64,000 bases of DNA from Bombyx mori (taxonomy: Eukaryota; Arthropoda; Insecta; Lepidoptera; Bombycidae): positions 13,020,001 through 13,084,000 of the forward strand of contig NC_085116.1 in NCBI RefSeq assembly GCF_030269925.1. Direction: 5' to 3'. The first letter of the stretch is position 1. Each line of letters opens with the position of its first letter. Below, in pieces: positions 32,829 through 45,105 of this stretch. The notes under the pieces are model-generated. The model made no database searches. It was given only the letters and a program-made list of their open reading frames with translations, and had not been told where the DNA came from. The position numbers and the translations under genes are program-made.

Positions 32829-33604
32829 ATAAATTAAACATAGGAATACAATTGTCTTTTGCAAAATAAATTACGTATAATAAATTCCTTGAAACAAAAC
32901 ACAAAACCGTGTCCCGTATAAAAATCCCATTACGTAAATTAAAATTCTATATTCTATTTAATACTTTTGTGCTTACGTAATGTAGCAAGCAGGTGTACGC
33001 ATAAATTTAATGAATTTAAAGGTACGAGTTGAATGTTTTTTCTCTTAGTTGTTTTTCGGTTTGCAGAAATGATTTTTGAATTCATTAAATTTTTTTGTTT
33101 ACGCATTTTTGTTTTGGTTTGAATTTAACAATGAATGGGTTCGTTACTATTAGGGGGATAATACACGTAGTTGATGATTAAATTTCAACAGAAAAACAGT
33201 TTGGGAATCGAGTATAATAGATCAGTTTCCAAAATACATATTATCTATGAGTAAGGAGTCTTATAGCAGCAGTAATGTTAGTATGGCGTTCTTTGAGTAT
33301 ACTTTGTGTATTTTTAATTAAATTTTGTTTAAATTTGATGAAAAGGTTGTGGTACATATATGAATATTTGAAGTGTTGCCATGTTAATGGTTTTGCTACT
33401 GCAACAATTCTTGATGTAGCTGTTAGGAATTTTAAATGAAATTACTTCTGGAGAAAAAAAACATTAAATTAAATTTGGGAGCTACTCGTAAAGAAGGGTT
33501 ATCTCGCTCTGACGAGCTAGTCCGAAATATAACCAAAGGTGTATTTTTGGATAACCCAGTGCGATCAATATAACTTGAGTTCGTTATCTTGTATTAGCAT
33601 TTAC
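32829..33604. other. Unassigned AT-rich DNA
   Basis: Nothing recognised. Confidence 0.5.
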
Positions 33605-33840
33605 TAGCCTAAACCATGCATCGCCCCGCTGAGTTTTTCGTCGGATCTTCTCAGCGGGTCGCGATTCCGATCTGGTAGTAGATTCATTCGCGAAGCAGCT
33701 GATTTTGAGTTGTTAGGTCTCCTTTGGAGGCGCTCGGGCAGCTGTCCCACCCCTTCCGGCTGAGCCTTTGCTCACCCACCTGCCCTGGTGAAACCGGAAA
33801 GGCCTCCGGGCCACTAGTAATCCTTTAATCATAAAAAAAG
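33605..33840 (+). repeat. SINE-A' copy
   Basis: Shares CCCGCTGAGTTTTTCGTCGG and TCTCAGCGGGTCGCGATTCC with SINE-A. It then has its own 3' module: GTTAGGTCTCCTTTGGAGGC, CACCCACCTGCCCTGGTGAA, CCGGAAAGGCCTCCGGGCCA, and an end TTTAATCATAAAAAAAG. A sister family built on the same core. Confidence 0.75.
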
Positions 33841-34334
33841 AATGTTGAAACATATGAAATTAAAATAATCTTCTAAGTTAATAATCTTCTCAGAGTTACA
33901 GAGAATAATCTTTTCACTCGATTCCTGTAGACAAACCTATAATATTTCGAGTTTCCTCTAGCCTAGCGATGGTTAATTCTTTTTTATATTGTACAGTATC
34001 ATAAAAGTAGGTCATTTAGCGTGTAACTCGCGTAGTCCACTTCAAAGCTTAACCACAAACTGTTTGTGGTGACTGCGGTTATAACTTGAACAGCTAAAAC
34101 TTGCCCGGTTCGGAAACAAGTGAGTTTTAAAATTGATTGAGAACTCTTCATCAGTAACATACAAAATGAATTTAAGTTTTTTTCTTTTTGTGTTAAAGTT
34201 TAGAGTTTGCTAGTTTGTTGTTAGGTAAGTTTTTTGATAAATATTGTCAAAGAAAGCGAACGTATTTCAATTAACGTACAAAATTATTAGATGTAGTTAT
34301 ATAATTTGGGATACAACCAACATGCGATGAAATC
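33841..34334. other. Unassigned AT-rich DNA
   Basis: Nothing recognised. Confidence 0.5.
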
Positions 34335-34870
34335 ATTGCGGCGTATTAGATAAGACGCCCGGTATACTTGTATCCAGCCAAGCAGATACGATTTTTTCTA
34401 ATGATATACGTGCTTAATATATACTCAATAGTTTCTTCTACGGCTAACTGGACCTGAAACCTAGGCCATAGTATTAGTGGATCTTGAGTAGTCAGAGCTT
34501 TTTTGGAGGCACTCGAGAAATTGCAAGCAGATCCTACTTCTACTGGCTGAGTCCGTGCTCGCCCATTCGTCCCGTCGAAACTGGATTTCGGGACAGGGGC
34601 TATTCTTCCATTCTAAAATGGAATTACTGGTGGTAGGACCTCTTGTGAGTCCGCGCGGGTAGGTACCACCATCCTGCCTATTTCTGCCGTGAAGCTGTAA
34701 TGCGTTTCGGTTTGAAGGGCGGGGCAGCCGTTGTAACTAAACTGAGATCTTAGAACTTATATCTCAAGGTGTGTGTCGCATTTGCGTTGTAGATGTCTAT
34801 GGGCTCCAGTAACCACTTAACACCAGGTGGGCTGTGAGCTCGTCCACGCATCTAAGTAATAAAAAAAAAA
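34335..34870 (+). repeat. Mosaic of SINE-B head, SINE-A' tail and SINE-B body
   Basis: 34335-34460 resembles the tRNA-like head of SINE-B (GGCGTATTAGATAAGACGCC, GATACGATTTTTTCTAATGA). 34480-34605 matches the SINE-A' 3' module (TTTTTGGAGGCACTCGAG, GCTGAGTCCGTGCTCGCCCA). 34626-34870 is a nearly intact SINE-B body starting ACTGGTGGTAGGACCTC and ending CATCTAAGTAATAAAAAAAA. The three lie in the same orientation. Serial insertion is the simplest explanation. Confidence 0.65.
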
Positions 34871-37377
34871 ACATAAATATGTGTAGCCGATGTGTGAGTC
34901 GAATTCTCTGTTATTCTCCAGCCGAATCAAGAGTTGATAAGAATAGTTCGTGTTTGTAGTCTTAATATTCCCAACCATTTCAAATTTAGTTGATAATAGT
35001 GGTAAAGTACATTAACAAGTCCAAACTCAACTTTACATAAGTTGAAAATTAGAGTGCTCTTTTGTCATAGCACATCATGTTCATGGGAATTAAAAATATC
35101 AGAAACTTAAGACATTCAAATTGATTTACAGCCTATTTTAGTCCATTTTTAGCCACTTCTAAAGCACGCCACGCGATCAGATCCTGGGTGTTTCGTCTAC
35201 ATCCACTCGATCCATTTACTCCGTCCGAGGCGAAGTTATAATATGCACTAATTGCTTTTTTAACCACTTTGATTCACTTCTAAAAGGTGATTTTTCAAAA
35301 TTGTTTCTATGTAATACACATAATCGCTCACTACGCCAAGGCTATCCAATCCATTTTCCAATTTAATCGTAAACAGGAAATCAAACAAAGCGAGAATTCA
35401 AAGTGGACGTGTCATGATATGATTGATTAAGTAGACTTTTGTATTTCTCGAAACTTCGGAAAATCAGGAAAATATTAGAGCCGGTGGCTTGTATTCAATT
35501 AATATCCACGGCCCCGAAACTGGTAGCCTTGAGAGCGACCCGGAGGGGTTGAGTCCCGCGTCGCCCTGCGAAGATTAAAATAAAACATTACTCGAATTTA
35601 CTCCGCTGTGACGCCAATCCCACTTATATAATATTTAAGAGCCTTTAAATTTATTACGAATATAATAATGTAGATTATAAATTTTCAATAGTAAAATAAT
35701 GTGTTGATTTGAAGCTTAGTTTGCTATGGCTCAGACTTGCCAATATATCATTGATAGAGTTTACAAGAGCATTCATTTTGTTCATCGTAATCGACGATAT
35801 TTTTTAAGTCGCTGCGGCCAGAGAAATAAGCGAAGTAGTCGTGTTAAGCTATGCCAATTTTTCTAAACTTTCTGATGTTCGCATTGGACTTCCACAAAAA
35901 AATCTTAATTATTTTACCATTGAAACATAAACCTCATGTCTGAAAATGAGTGGCGGCATTCAGGTTGTGATGCGTTTTCAACTTACTGTTCACGATACAC
36001 GAATAATCTCCGAAAACCCAAACTTTTTAGGACATCAATAAGAATAAAGATTTAGCAAAATGAGTCCCCCGTTTTTGGCCATTTAAAAAAACCTCAGAAA
36101 GAATGTTAACTTTTTAACAAGCATTGATCCTCCTATTTTTCAATTCAACAAGCCACGTCAGACTCGAGATTTCAATCAGAAAATTGCTTTAACCTAAGCG
36201 AGAACACACAAAAGAAATTGGCGTAAAAAAAACATCTAAGTAATCCAAACAAACGAGTTCTACCGAGTGTTATTAATGGTGCAAGTTGACGTACCCCAAA
36301 ATTAATATGAGGTTCAAGGTTTATATGTTTTCCCGGTCAAACATAAAGTTTTGGCTGCGGAATATGTTCTTTCCAAATTTATTGTAATGATATTTGCCAA
36401 AACTGACTGTTGATAGCTACAATCCAATGAAAAGTTATATAGGCTTAGGCATAGTTTGTTGAGAGATAACAATATCCAACATATTTCAAAATATGTGATT
36501 TGGCGAAATCAATCAAGTTACAAATGTAAGTAAAAACCAAAAATATGGCCAATACTTTTGTCTTTCAATTGGCCATCTAAGTCTCTTTTCAATAAATATT
36601 AAACAAATGTATTTTTAAGAAGTTTTATTTAATGTTCAAACTATTTTTTATTATCAATCCCTCGTCTGGGAAATCCGAAAAGACCTGATTCGGAATATTT
36701 CCGTTTCGGCATTCGGATTTGGTTTCAAAACACCTGGGCATCGTTTATGGGCTACGACTGATCACCTCATTCATAGCGCAGTACGATTTATCGCACAACA
36801 ATATTGCGTTTTTTTTTCTTACGTGATCGTAAAAGTTGATGGATAGCCCCGAAATGTTTGGTTCGTATTTTCTCGCCGACACAATTTTTTCTGTAGCGCC
36901 ACCTAAGCCCAACATATTTTTCAGGGCACGACGTGAAGGAAAATGAGTTTTCTTTTCTTTATTTTATTTCGGTACATTATATGTAACTATTGTTTTCAGT
37001 TTTACGATATGTACTCCCCGGAATCTTTTTTTATCAATTTTATTTTCTTGTCACCTCCTTTTCTTAGTTAAATATGGCCAACGATTTTTACATTTTCCGC
37101 AGTTTAGCATATTAACTGACGCGTGGGATCGAGGGTCGCGCCTGAACGTGGGGCGGCGTATCTCAAGCCTACGCTCCAAATTGCGGGTCTATGAAATATG
37201 AATTTACTAAAACAACAAGTATTTACGCTTAGTTTAGTAAATTAATATTGTTTCTGTTTAGATTAGGCTAGAGGTTTATCGATGTAATTAAAACTACTTT
37301 TACAATTAGATACTAATAATTAAAACTAATTTTAATATCCAGTTATTTATTTGCATTATATTATTTCCCAAGTTTTC
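34871..37377. other. 2.5 kb of mostly unassigned AT-rich DNA
   Basis: No convincing ORF or named element. A weak SINE-B trace (AATGAGTGGCGGCATTCAGG) lies near 35945 and a short GC-rich patch at 35510-35575 (GCGACCCGGAGGGGTTGAGT). Confidence 0.45.
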
Positions 37378-37465
37378 AATACTTTACAGTTTTCGTGGTC
37401 ACGGACGAGTAAGGTGTCAATCGTCGACATTTGATTATTTTGATTACTACCATCTATTTTTCTCT
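37378..37465 (+). repeat. Single copy related to the edge of the 42-kb satellite
   Basis: ACTTTACAGTTTTCGTGG, CACGGACGAGTAAGGTGTCA and CGACATTTGATTATTTTGAT align with 42109-42180 (ACTTTACAGTTGTCGTGG, CACGGACGACTAAGGTGTTA, CGTCAAAATTTGAATG). The satellite monomer and its leader therefore derive from a dispersed repeat. Confidence 0.65.
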
Positions 37466-37654
37466 AAACTATTTCTAGACTTATAAGTTTCATATCACGT
37501 AGAATGAACTAACAGTATTTTGATGTCCAGCAGTTTGTTTGACTAGGGTTTTCATCTTCACGACATTAGAGGATCCTAGGTGTTAATTATTGCTTGTTAA
37601 TTTTTTTTCGGCATGATATCTTCAGTATCGGTATTATGCATAAAACAGTTACGT

Positions 37655-38033
37655 GGTTTTTTTTTATTGCTTTTGTAGGCAGACGAGCATACGGCCCACC
37701 CGATGGTAAGTGGTCACCGTCGCTCATGGACGTCAGCAATGCCAGGGGCGGAGCCAAGCCGCTGCCTACCATAAAGTACTCTCCGCAAGCCTCGTTTGGA
37801 GAAGGACATGTCATAGCGCTCGGAATACACCGTGGAGGGGAGTTCATTCCAAAGCCGGATGGTACGTGCCAAAATAGATCTTTGGAAACGCACTGTCGAT
37901 GAACGCAGCGGTTCCAGATAATATGGATGAACTCCGCTCCGATGGCGGGAGGTGCGATGATAAAAAGGAGATGAGGGAATCATCTCGAATAATTCCTCAG
38001 AGCATTCCCCATGGACCATTCGGTCCATGTATA
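37655..38033 (-). pseudogene. CR1/Jockey-type LINE, ORF2 C-terminus and 3' end
   Basis: Minus-strand frame from HGECSEELFEMIPSSPFYHR through RTIRLWNELPSTVYSERYDM to GLRRVLYGRQRLGSAPGIAD, followed by a non-coding tail and poly(A) at 37655-37665. This stretch is open across about 100 codons, making it the best-preserved C-terminus of the family here. 5'-truncated, and lacks the RT domain. Confidence 0.85.
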
Positions 38034-38063
38034 TTTAAATAGGACTAGAAAAAAGTTTCTTAA

Positions 38064-38416
38064 TTTTTTTTTTCTCCTACCTAAGCTGTTAGCCTTGAGA
38101 GGCTATATATCAGCGTCGCCTTAACTAGTAGGTGAGCCCACGGGGCTCAAACCTGATGACGTTGCTAACACGAACCCTAGCAAGAGCCGTGCTTCGCAGA
38201 ATCTACCACTGGATCGGAAACGCGACCCACTGAGAAGATCCGGCGAGAAACTCAGTGGGCTGTGTCTGAGGGTTAGTTTACTCGTGGAGCCCTCTGTCGC
38301 GAGCGACGGGTTCGACGAGAACGATGACCGGTGCTCGAGGTACCTAAAAGCACCGTTAGTGGATAGGGAGGATCCGAAATGACGTGTTTGGGGCGACGTC
38401 GACTGCTTTCCATTCT
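38064..38416 (-). mobile_element. Near full-length SINE-A (Bm1-like)
   Basis: T-run, CTCCTACCTAAGCTGTTAGCC, all internal blocks in order, ending GTCGACTGCTTTCCATTCTC. About 350 bp, lacking only the last 20 or so bases of the element's 5' end. It lies about 30 bp from the CR1 fragment. Confidence 0.92.
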
Positions 38417-39004
38417 CTAAAATATAAGTGTTTACAGTTCACTATCCAAGACAGGAAAGTTGAAACTGAGTCTCTAAGGTTTGAATTGCGCTGTGGAACG
38501 CCGATCCTCATTTGAAAAAGAAGCAGCATCGATTTGATCTGGCACAAACTGCATTATAACGCCAACGCGTTTTTGCTTCGAGAAACACTACCAGTCCAGA
38601 GATGTTCGCGAACAACAGTAGAACCCTTTTCTGAGTCGAATCGGAATTATACACATTTCCGAGGCGGAGTCCTTTTGGGTCGCTACGAGTGAAGTATCGC
38701 AAGCGCAACGTCATGAATATAGAGAGGCAGTTGACGAGGCTCTAATCTAAATAAACGCCTGAAGATTGCTACGTAGAAAATATTCGGGGTCATTCGCGGG
38801 CCGTATCTGGGATATTTGTTGACTTTTTGCGCTTAACTCAAACGTATGCATTTCATTCTATTAACGTTTCCATGAATCAATACGATGGTTGTCGTCATTT
38901 TTAAAGTTTTCTTTGTAATACTCTAATGAATGTGTACTGTGTAGTTCACGGTAAAATTTATTGTTAGTCTGCCGGAGTAAGTACTACTATTCTAACTGTT
39001 GATG
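38417..39004. other. Unassigned DNA
   Basis: Short ORFs at 38356-38714 are not recognised. Confidence 0.45.
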
Positions 39005-39381
39005 CATTTAAGACGTCCGGTGCATTCGTGTTGAGCGATGCACCGGTGTTCGAATCCCAGGCGGGTACCAATATTGAGTTCCACGGTGAATGAATAACAT
39101 CATGTAATAAAAATCAAACCCGCAAAATTATAATTTGCGTAATTACTGGTGGTAGGACCTCTTGTGAGTCCGCGCGGGTAGGTACCACCACCCTGCCTAT
39201 TTCTGCGGTCAAGCAGTAATGCGTTTCGGTTTGAAGAGTGGGGCAGCCGTTGTAACTATACTTGAGACCTTAGAACTAATATCTTAAGGTGGGTGGCGCA
39301 TTTACGTTGTAGATATCTATGGGTTCCAGTAACCATTTAACACCAGGTGGGCTGTGAGCTCGTCCACCCATCTAAACAATA
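39005..39381 (+). mobile_element. SINE-B long form with tRNA-like head, slightly truncated
   Basis: Starts within the head (AAGACGTCCGGTGCATTCGT), keeps the B box GGTGTTCGAATCC, has a deletion in the linker (ACCAATATTGAGTTCCACGG), then body and CATCTAAACAATAAAAAGAA. Confidence 0.88.
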
Positions 39382-40065
39382 AAAAGAACAAAAAAAAACG
39401 GTGGAACAGCCGTGATCGAAGTAGATGGTGACATTCATATTAATATATTTAGGGACTCCGGTAGCCATTTAACACTAGGGGGCCGTTAGCTTATCCATAA
39501 ATCTAGTTAAGATAAGGGCGAACTCTCATTCTATCTGATGTAATAGACTGATCACATTATTTCTTTCGTTATCGCCCGCCCGGATTGGTCGTACCTGCCT
39601 GTTTTTGCTGCGAAGTGATTATTTAAGGAGTAAATAATGCATTACAAATTTTAATTTGTTTTTTAAGTAACATTCAGACTGTATCGTTAAAATTGAAAGC
39701 TCTCTTCAACCAAAAGCAACAATCAGGCTTTTGTTTCAGTTCGGTTATAAACTTAAATCATCTCGTTCACTTTGTATAAAGTTGTACATTTCGTATTAAA
39801 TTTGAGCTTATTCCGTCATCACGTCTCGTTTCACAAAGCTTTGATGTTTCTTTTGATTTGTGACGTTTTTGTTTTTTGTCTCTACGCTTCATTCAATTTT
39901 GGAATGCCTTGTGATATGAAACAGATTGGGATGAAATCAGAGGGATGTGTGTTCAAATCATGTCAGAGTCATCGGGTTACAAGATACGAGAAAAAATAGA
40001 TCTTCCACTAAACAAATGACTAGATGGTCCAAATGTGGTTGTTCGGTACTTTTATATAATATCAG
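39382..40065. other. Mostly unassigned DNA
   Basis: A faint SINE-B trace (CTCCGGTAGCCATTTAACAC) lies at 39450-39510. A 75-codon ORF at 39772 is not recognised. Confidence 0.45.
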
Positions 40066-40240
40066 GTCGGTGTTTCCCGAGCGCTATGACATGTCCTTCT
40101 TCAAACGAGGCTTGTGGAGAGTATTAAGCGGTAGGCAGCGGCTTGGCTCTGCCCCTGGAATTTCTGAAGTCCATGGATAACCACTCACCATCAGGTGGGC
40201 CGTATGCTCGTCTGCCTACAAGGGCAATAAAAAAAAAAGA
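40066..40240 (+). mobile_element. CR1/Jockey-type LINE 3' end, 5'-truncated
   Basis: Plus-strand frame SVFPERYDMSFFKRGLWRVL through GRQRLGSAPGISEVHG, with a one-base shift near the stop, then CCTACAAGGGCAATAAAAAAAAAAG. Confidence 0.85.
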
Positions 40241-41835
40241 TTATCTTGAAAATATCTTTAACGCGATTCAGGTTATTGTCGCAATTCTTCTATGCTACGG
40301 TAGCAATTGCTACGTAGTTCTCTACGATCTTTTTTTGAATTTAAGCCTTTTTGGGCAAGACGAAAACCGATAGTGACTTTACAAAAACTAGTGCACGCAC
40401 AGCGATTGAAATTCGACGATCATTCTTCATTCAAAATATAAGAAACGTTAACAATAAATGATATAAATGACACTATTAAAACGGTTCAAATTCGTGTTTT
40501 TATTGCACTATATACTATTTCTGACGTTTATAATACTTTGCAGCTTTCTGGATCACGGAAAATGAAATGTGTTAAATATTTTGTTGTTGTTTGTCGTTTT
40601 CATTATTAAAGATTTGTTTTTTTTTTAAACACATAATCTTAATTACGTCAACAGCTTGTGTAGCACAACTGTAATGATTCATTTGATTTAATAACATAAT
40701 AAAAATAAAAACATAAACTAACTAATATTATATTTCTGCACTCCTTTCCCACATTAGCTTTTTCTATGACGAATATCACGTAACCTTTGTTTCGTGCAAT
40801 CTGCTTATAGAGGCGTAGAAAATAGAAACTTATTCTTATTATACATATATACATATTGACGATACGCAAGGAGTGTTTCAACACAGCCAATGAAACCCGA
40901 TACATCGACAAAAAGCTCCTTAGAGTTTCTGCTCTATTCGCACAATATAATTCTCAACATTCGAGTCATAAAGTCTGATGTCTAAGCGTTTGAATTTAAC
41001 ACACAAAAACAAAGTCCGTTATTTCCATCCCCTGCTAGCTATTATGTCGTAAAGTTTTCACGAAGGTTTATAGTTTATACGATGGACTTGTACGACTAGA
41101 ATTCAAAAGGTCGTAATTCACAGAAACCTTCTTATGTATTATACATAATTATATACATAAATTTTATTCGAATACAGTATTTTCTTTTATTTTTGACAGT
41201 CGCAAACATAATAAAAACACTTTTGCGCTTTTTGCTTATCATTATATTGTTGGATATTTAACTTTTTTTAGCATTTCATGTGCGAGTAGTTTGCCGCTGC
41301 CAATAAAAGGCAATACGGAAAAGATCTATGGCTCTCTTACATTACGTGACGCGGTCGCTTTCGGTAGGTCAGTCGGTTTCACTCGCTTTGATTTGTAAGT
41401 AGGTACGTTCTATTTTCTTATTTGATTGGTTCCTTGAGTTAAACCCAACTATTAGTAAATTTCTTGGAAAAATTGGGCTTGTTCCCATACTTTTTTTTTT
41501 TTCTTTCTGAAAGTAAATTTTGTTATTTCAGGAGCATCCGGTAAGACAATGATAAACTTGTTAGTTGTTTATATTTTCTGTTAACTGTCACAAAATTGTA
41601 CTTAGAACATGGAATCTAAATGTAAATAAATCACCATGATAGACTGTTACTTAATATCCGATCTTGTTAGTTTTTAACTTATGTGCTAGAGGACGACCGG
41701 TTTTTTTTTTTATAAATTGTGTTTTTTACAAAATTGTATTTAAATACAAATTACTACATATTGATATTATATTATATTATTTGTTATTTTCTTTCAATAA
41801 AACAAAAAGAGTATATTTAAGTTGATTATCGATAA
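40241..41835. other. Unassigned AT-rich DNA
   Basis: No named element; an 87-codon minus-strand ORF at 40648-40911 is hydrophobic and unrecognised. Confidence 0.45.
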
Positions 41836-42010
41836 TGAAAACACGAATAAAACAACATTTTCTGAAAATAAATCGTAGCTAGATCGATTTATCGCCCCCG
41901 AAATTCCTTGTATACTAAATTTTATGAAAATCGTTGGGGTCGTTTCCAAGATTCAGATTATATGTATATACATATTTATATACAAGAATTGCTCGTTTAA
42001 AGATATAAGA
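41836..42010 (-). repeat. Helitron-3-type dispersed repeat
   Basis: Inverted counterpart of 49213-49430: CGTAGCTAGATCGATTTATC, GCCCCCGAAATTCC, ACTAAATTTTATGAAAATCG and AGAATTGCTCGTTTAAAG are shared. Superfamily assignment is tentative. Confidence 0.65.
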
Positions 42011-42108
42011 TTCATATTTCACTATTAAAATTTATTCACTGAATATATCTTCATTATCTATACTATCACTTCTGATTCCTAAAACTATTATTTTCCACGT
42101 TTCGACTA

Positions 42109-43012
42109 CTTTACAGTTGTCGTGGTTATTCACGGACGACTAAGGTGTTATTCGTCAAAATTTGAATGTTTTACTAACTACCGTCAAATTTTGTTTTTCG
42201 GACACAATTATTATTTAATGAATAAAAATGACTTCAGAAGAATGTTAACGGTAATGTTAATATTTAATCGTAATATTTCGTAAAAATTTGAATGTTTTAC
42301 TAACTACCGTCAAATTTTGTTTTTCGGACACATTATTATTTAATGAATAAAAATGACTTCAGAAGAATGTTAACGGTAATTTTAATATTTAATCAATATA
42401 TCGTAAAAATTTGAATGTTTTACTAACTACCGTCAAATTTTGTTTTTCGGACACATTATTATTTAATAACTTCAGAAGAATGTTAACGGTAATGTTAATA
42501 TTTAATCGTAATATTTCGTAAAAATTTGAATGTTTTACTAACTACCGTCAAATTTTGTTTTTCGGACACAATTATTATTTAATGAATAAAAATGACTTCA
42601 GAAGAATGTTAACGGTAATTTTAATATTTAATCATAATATTTCGTAAAAATTTGAATGTTTTACTAACTACCGTCAAATGTTGTTTTTCGGACACATTAT
42701 TATTTAATGAATAAAAATGACTTCAGAAGAATGTTAACAGTAATTTTAATATTTAATCATAATATTTCGTAAAAATTTGAATGTTTTACTAACTACCGTC
42801 AAATTTTGTTTTTCGGACACAATTATTATTTAATGAATAAAAATGACTTCAGAAGAATGTTAACGGTAATTTTAATATTTAATCATAATATTTCGTAAAA
42901 ATTTGAATGTTTTACTAACTACCGTCAAATGTTGTTTTTCGGACACATTATTATTTAATGAACAAAAATGACTTCAGAAGAATGTTAACGGTAAATTTAA
43001 TATTTCATCATA
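42109..43012 (+). repeat. Satellite array of seven about 125-bp units
   Basis: After a 44-base leader, monomers start at 42153, 42279, 42402, 42517, 42643, 42768 and 42894. Six measured units are 126, 123, 115, 126, 125 and 126 bases, and the last ends near 43012. Each carries TTTGAATGTTTTACTAACTA, CCGTCAAATTTTG(TT) and TGACTTCAGAAGAATG. The 115-base third unit lacks GAATAAAAATGA. Variants such as GGACACAATT versus GGACACATT recur in patterns, suggesting amplification of two-unit blocks. AT-rich and non-coding. Confidence 0.95.
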
Positions 43013-43484
43013 GATATTAAAACGAAAAGTGTAATAATATAATCGAGGCCTCAACCTCACCCGTGGTGAGCTGCGGTAATCACTTAATGCACTCTTAATG
43101 AAATTAGTTCAGAAAGATTAACGAGGCGACACTATTATTTTTTTGATCTTTAAAAATATATCGCGTACTTTATAGCTTTAAATAAATTCATTATAATGGT
43201 CAATGTTCTGAATCATATTCTGCGGAACTGATCGCCCGATGTTCAGAGGCATTTAAGTTGTATCTACAACTACTTTAGTGATGCACCGCTGCGATTATCG
43301 ATAATTGTACGAAAAATATAGATTTCTTGAAAGTATCCGCACATCATCGATTGAAATTTGGCGGCATAATGATAGGAACCTTCCGCTAACGATAGGAGCG
43401 GAACGAAAAGAGTCCCAATAACAACTGAACTAAGTCATATTTTTTTGGCCTGCCATTTGCTTGTAATCTCGAGGGTCTATGCTA
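43013..43484. other. Unassigned DNA
   Basis: Nothing recognised. Confidence 0.5.
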
Positions 43485-43560
43485 GAGCTTCAGCAAGGTT
43501 TAGGCGAGCTCACGGGGCTCAACCTGGAAAGTTTCCTAACACAAGTCTCATGATAATTTG
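43485..43560 (-). repeat. SINE-A 3' fragment
   Basis: GGCGAGCTCACGGGGCTCAA and GTTTCCTAACACAAG match the 3' third of minus-strand SINE-A. Confidence 0.7.
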
Positions 43561-43997
43561 GATAAGTTCTTAGAAATACGTAGAGGATAAATATATAATA
43601 CTATTAGAAACAATTTTTTTTATTTATATAGACATACAATGTGAGCTTTATGATGCAGGTTTGTAAAAACAAGGGAAAAAAATCTCATATAAAAATAATT
43701 TATCGAAGGTTATTTTTGTCCCTTACGTGCTGTTTTGTCGTTGGGACTTAAACGTTTATACCTTGATCCTTAACTCGAGGAAGCAAACGCCTAAAGCCTC
43801 GTAAATAATGCCCCTGGGATACGCTGACCTGACATTGGATTACTCCAACCCCTTAACTGAACTAAGTTTAGGATCTGGGCACCAAATTTAAGTTATTTAA
43901 ACAGAGCTGCAGACCCAGTTAAGCGTCTGTTTTATTGTTTATTTAATTTGTAGAGTGAAGGTTTTTTATGGTAATTTAATTTCAATTAATTGTGTAA
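43561..43997. other. Unassigned AT-rich DNA
   Basis: Nothing recognised. Confidence 0.5.
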
Positions 43998-44434
43998 TTT
44001 TTTTTTATTGCTTAGATGAGTGGATGAGCTCACAGCCCACCCGGTGTTAAGTGGTGACTGGAGCCCATAGACATCTACAACGTAAATGCGCCACACACCT
44101 TGAGATATAAGTTCTAAGGTCTCAGTATAGTTACAACGACTACCCCACTCTTCAAACCGAAACGCATTACTGCGTCACGGCAGAAATAGGCAGGGTGGTG
44201 GTACCTACCCGCGCGGACTCACAAGAGGTCCTACCACCAGTAATTACGCAAATTATATTTTTGGGGGTTTGATTTTTATTACACGATGTTATTCCTTCAC
44301 CGTGGAAGTCAGTCGTGAACATTTGTTGAGTACGTATTTCATTAGAAAAATTGGTACCCGCCTGTGGGATTCGAACACCGGTGCATCGCTTCAACACGAA
44401 TGCACCGGACGTCTTATCTTTTAAGCCACGACGA
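43998..44434 (-). mobile_element. Full-length SINE-B with tRNA-like head
   Basis: T-run and ATTGCTTAGATGAG at the left, body ending CCTACCACCAGT, linker TAATTACGCAAATTAT with CCTTCACCGTGGAAGTCAGT, then the head with B box (GGATTCGAACACC on the plus strand) and A box region CTTTTAAGCCACGACGAC. About 435 bp. Body and head are continuous, so the long form is one element and not two neighbours. Confidence 0.92.
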
Positions 44435-44605
44435 CTTCATAATACACGTATATTTTCGTGAGCTGATTTCAATTTGGAAATGTAGATATGTTAATCTATT
44501 TAATTTCATTTTTGGTGCTGTATTGGGAAATATAGCATGGTTTTCGCCACGGTCGGTCAGCTGGCGATCTTCTTGTATAACTTACACACAGGTGGGATGA
44601 AGCCT

Positions 44606-45105
44606 TGGAGAGCAAGGCCGAGGCACTCGTTGTAAGCCTTGATATCGCAAAGACCTTCAACAGCAGGGCCTGACATAGGACACTCCTGACGAAGCTACCA
44701 TCTTACGGAATCCCTGAGGGACTCTGCAAGTGGATCGCTAGCTTTTTGGATGGGCGGAGCATCACGGTCGTTCTAGACGGTTGCTGTTCCGATACCACGA
44801 CTATTAACGCTGACGTTCCACAAGGCTCGGTGCTCTCCCTCACACTTTTCATCCATATATCAATGACATGCTATCTATTGATGGCATGCATTGCTATGCG
44901 GATGACAGCACGAGTGAAGTGCGATATATTAGCCATCAGAATTTCTCTCGGAGTATGGTGCAAGAGAGACGATCAAAACTTGTGTCTGAAGTGGACAGCT
45001 CTCTGGGGCGGGTCTCCGAGTTAGGTAAATTGAACTTGGTACAATTTAACCCGTTGAAGACATAAGTTTGCGCGTTCAATGCGAAGAAGGACTCCTAAAA
45101 AAACG
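44606..45105 (+). pseudogene. CR1/Jockey-type LINE reverse-transcriptase core, frameshifted
   Basis: In plus-strand frames broken by several indels: ALVVSLDIAKTFN (RT motif with the first metal-binding Asp in DIAK), LPSYGIPEGLCKWIASFLDG, NADVPQGSVLSLTLFI, and then HCYADDST (the YADD catalytic box, near 44890-44915). KLNLVQFNPLKT closes the palm region. A small deletion between motifs shifts frame near 44860. This piece sits N-terminal of the C-terminal fragments at 22 and 38 kb, probably in the same family, but it lacks both endonuclease and C-terminus and so cannot function. Confidence 0.85.

Noticed and set aside
42150..43015. CRISPR array
   Set aside because: Units of about 125 bp are repeated over their whole length with no unique spacers; it is a tandem satellite in a eukaryotic genome.
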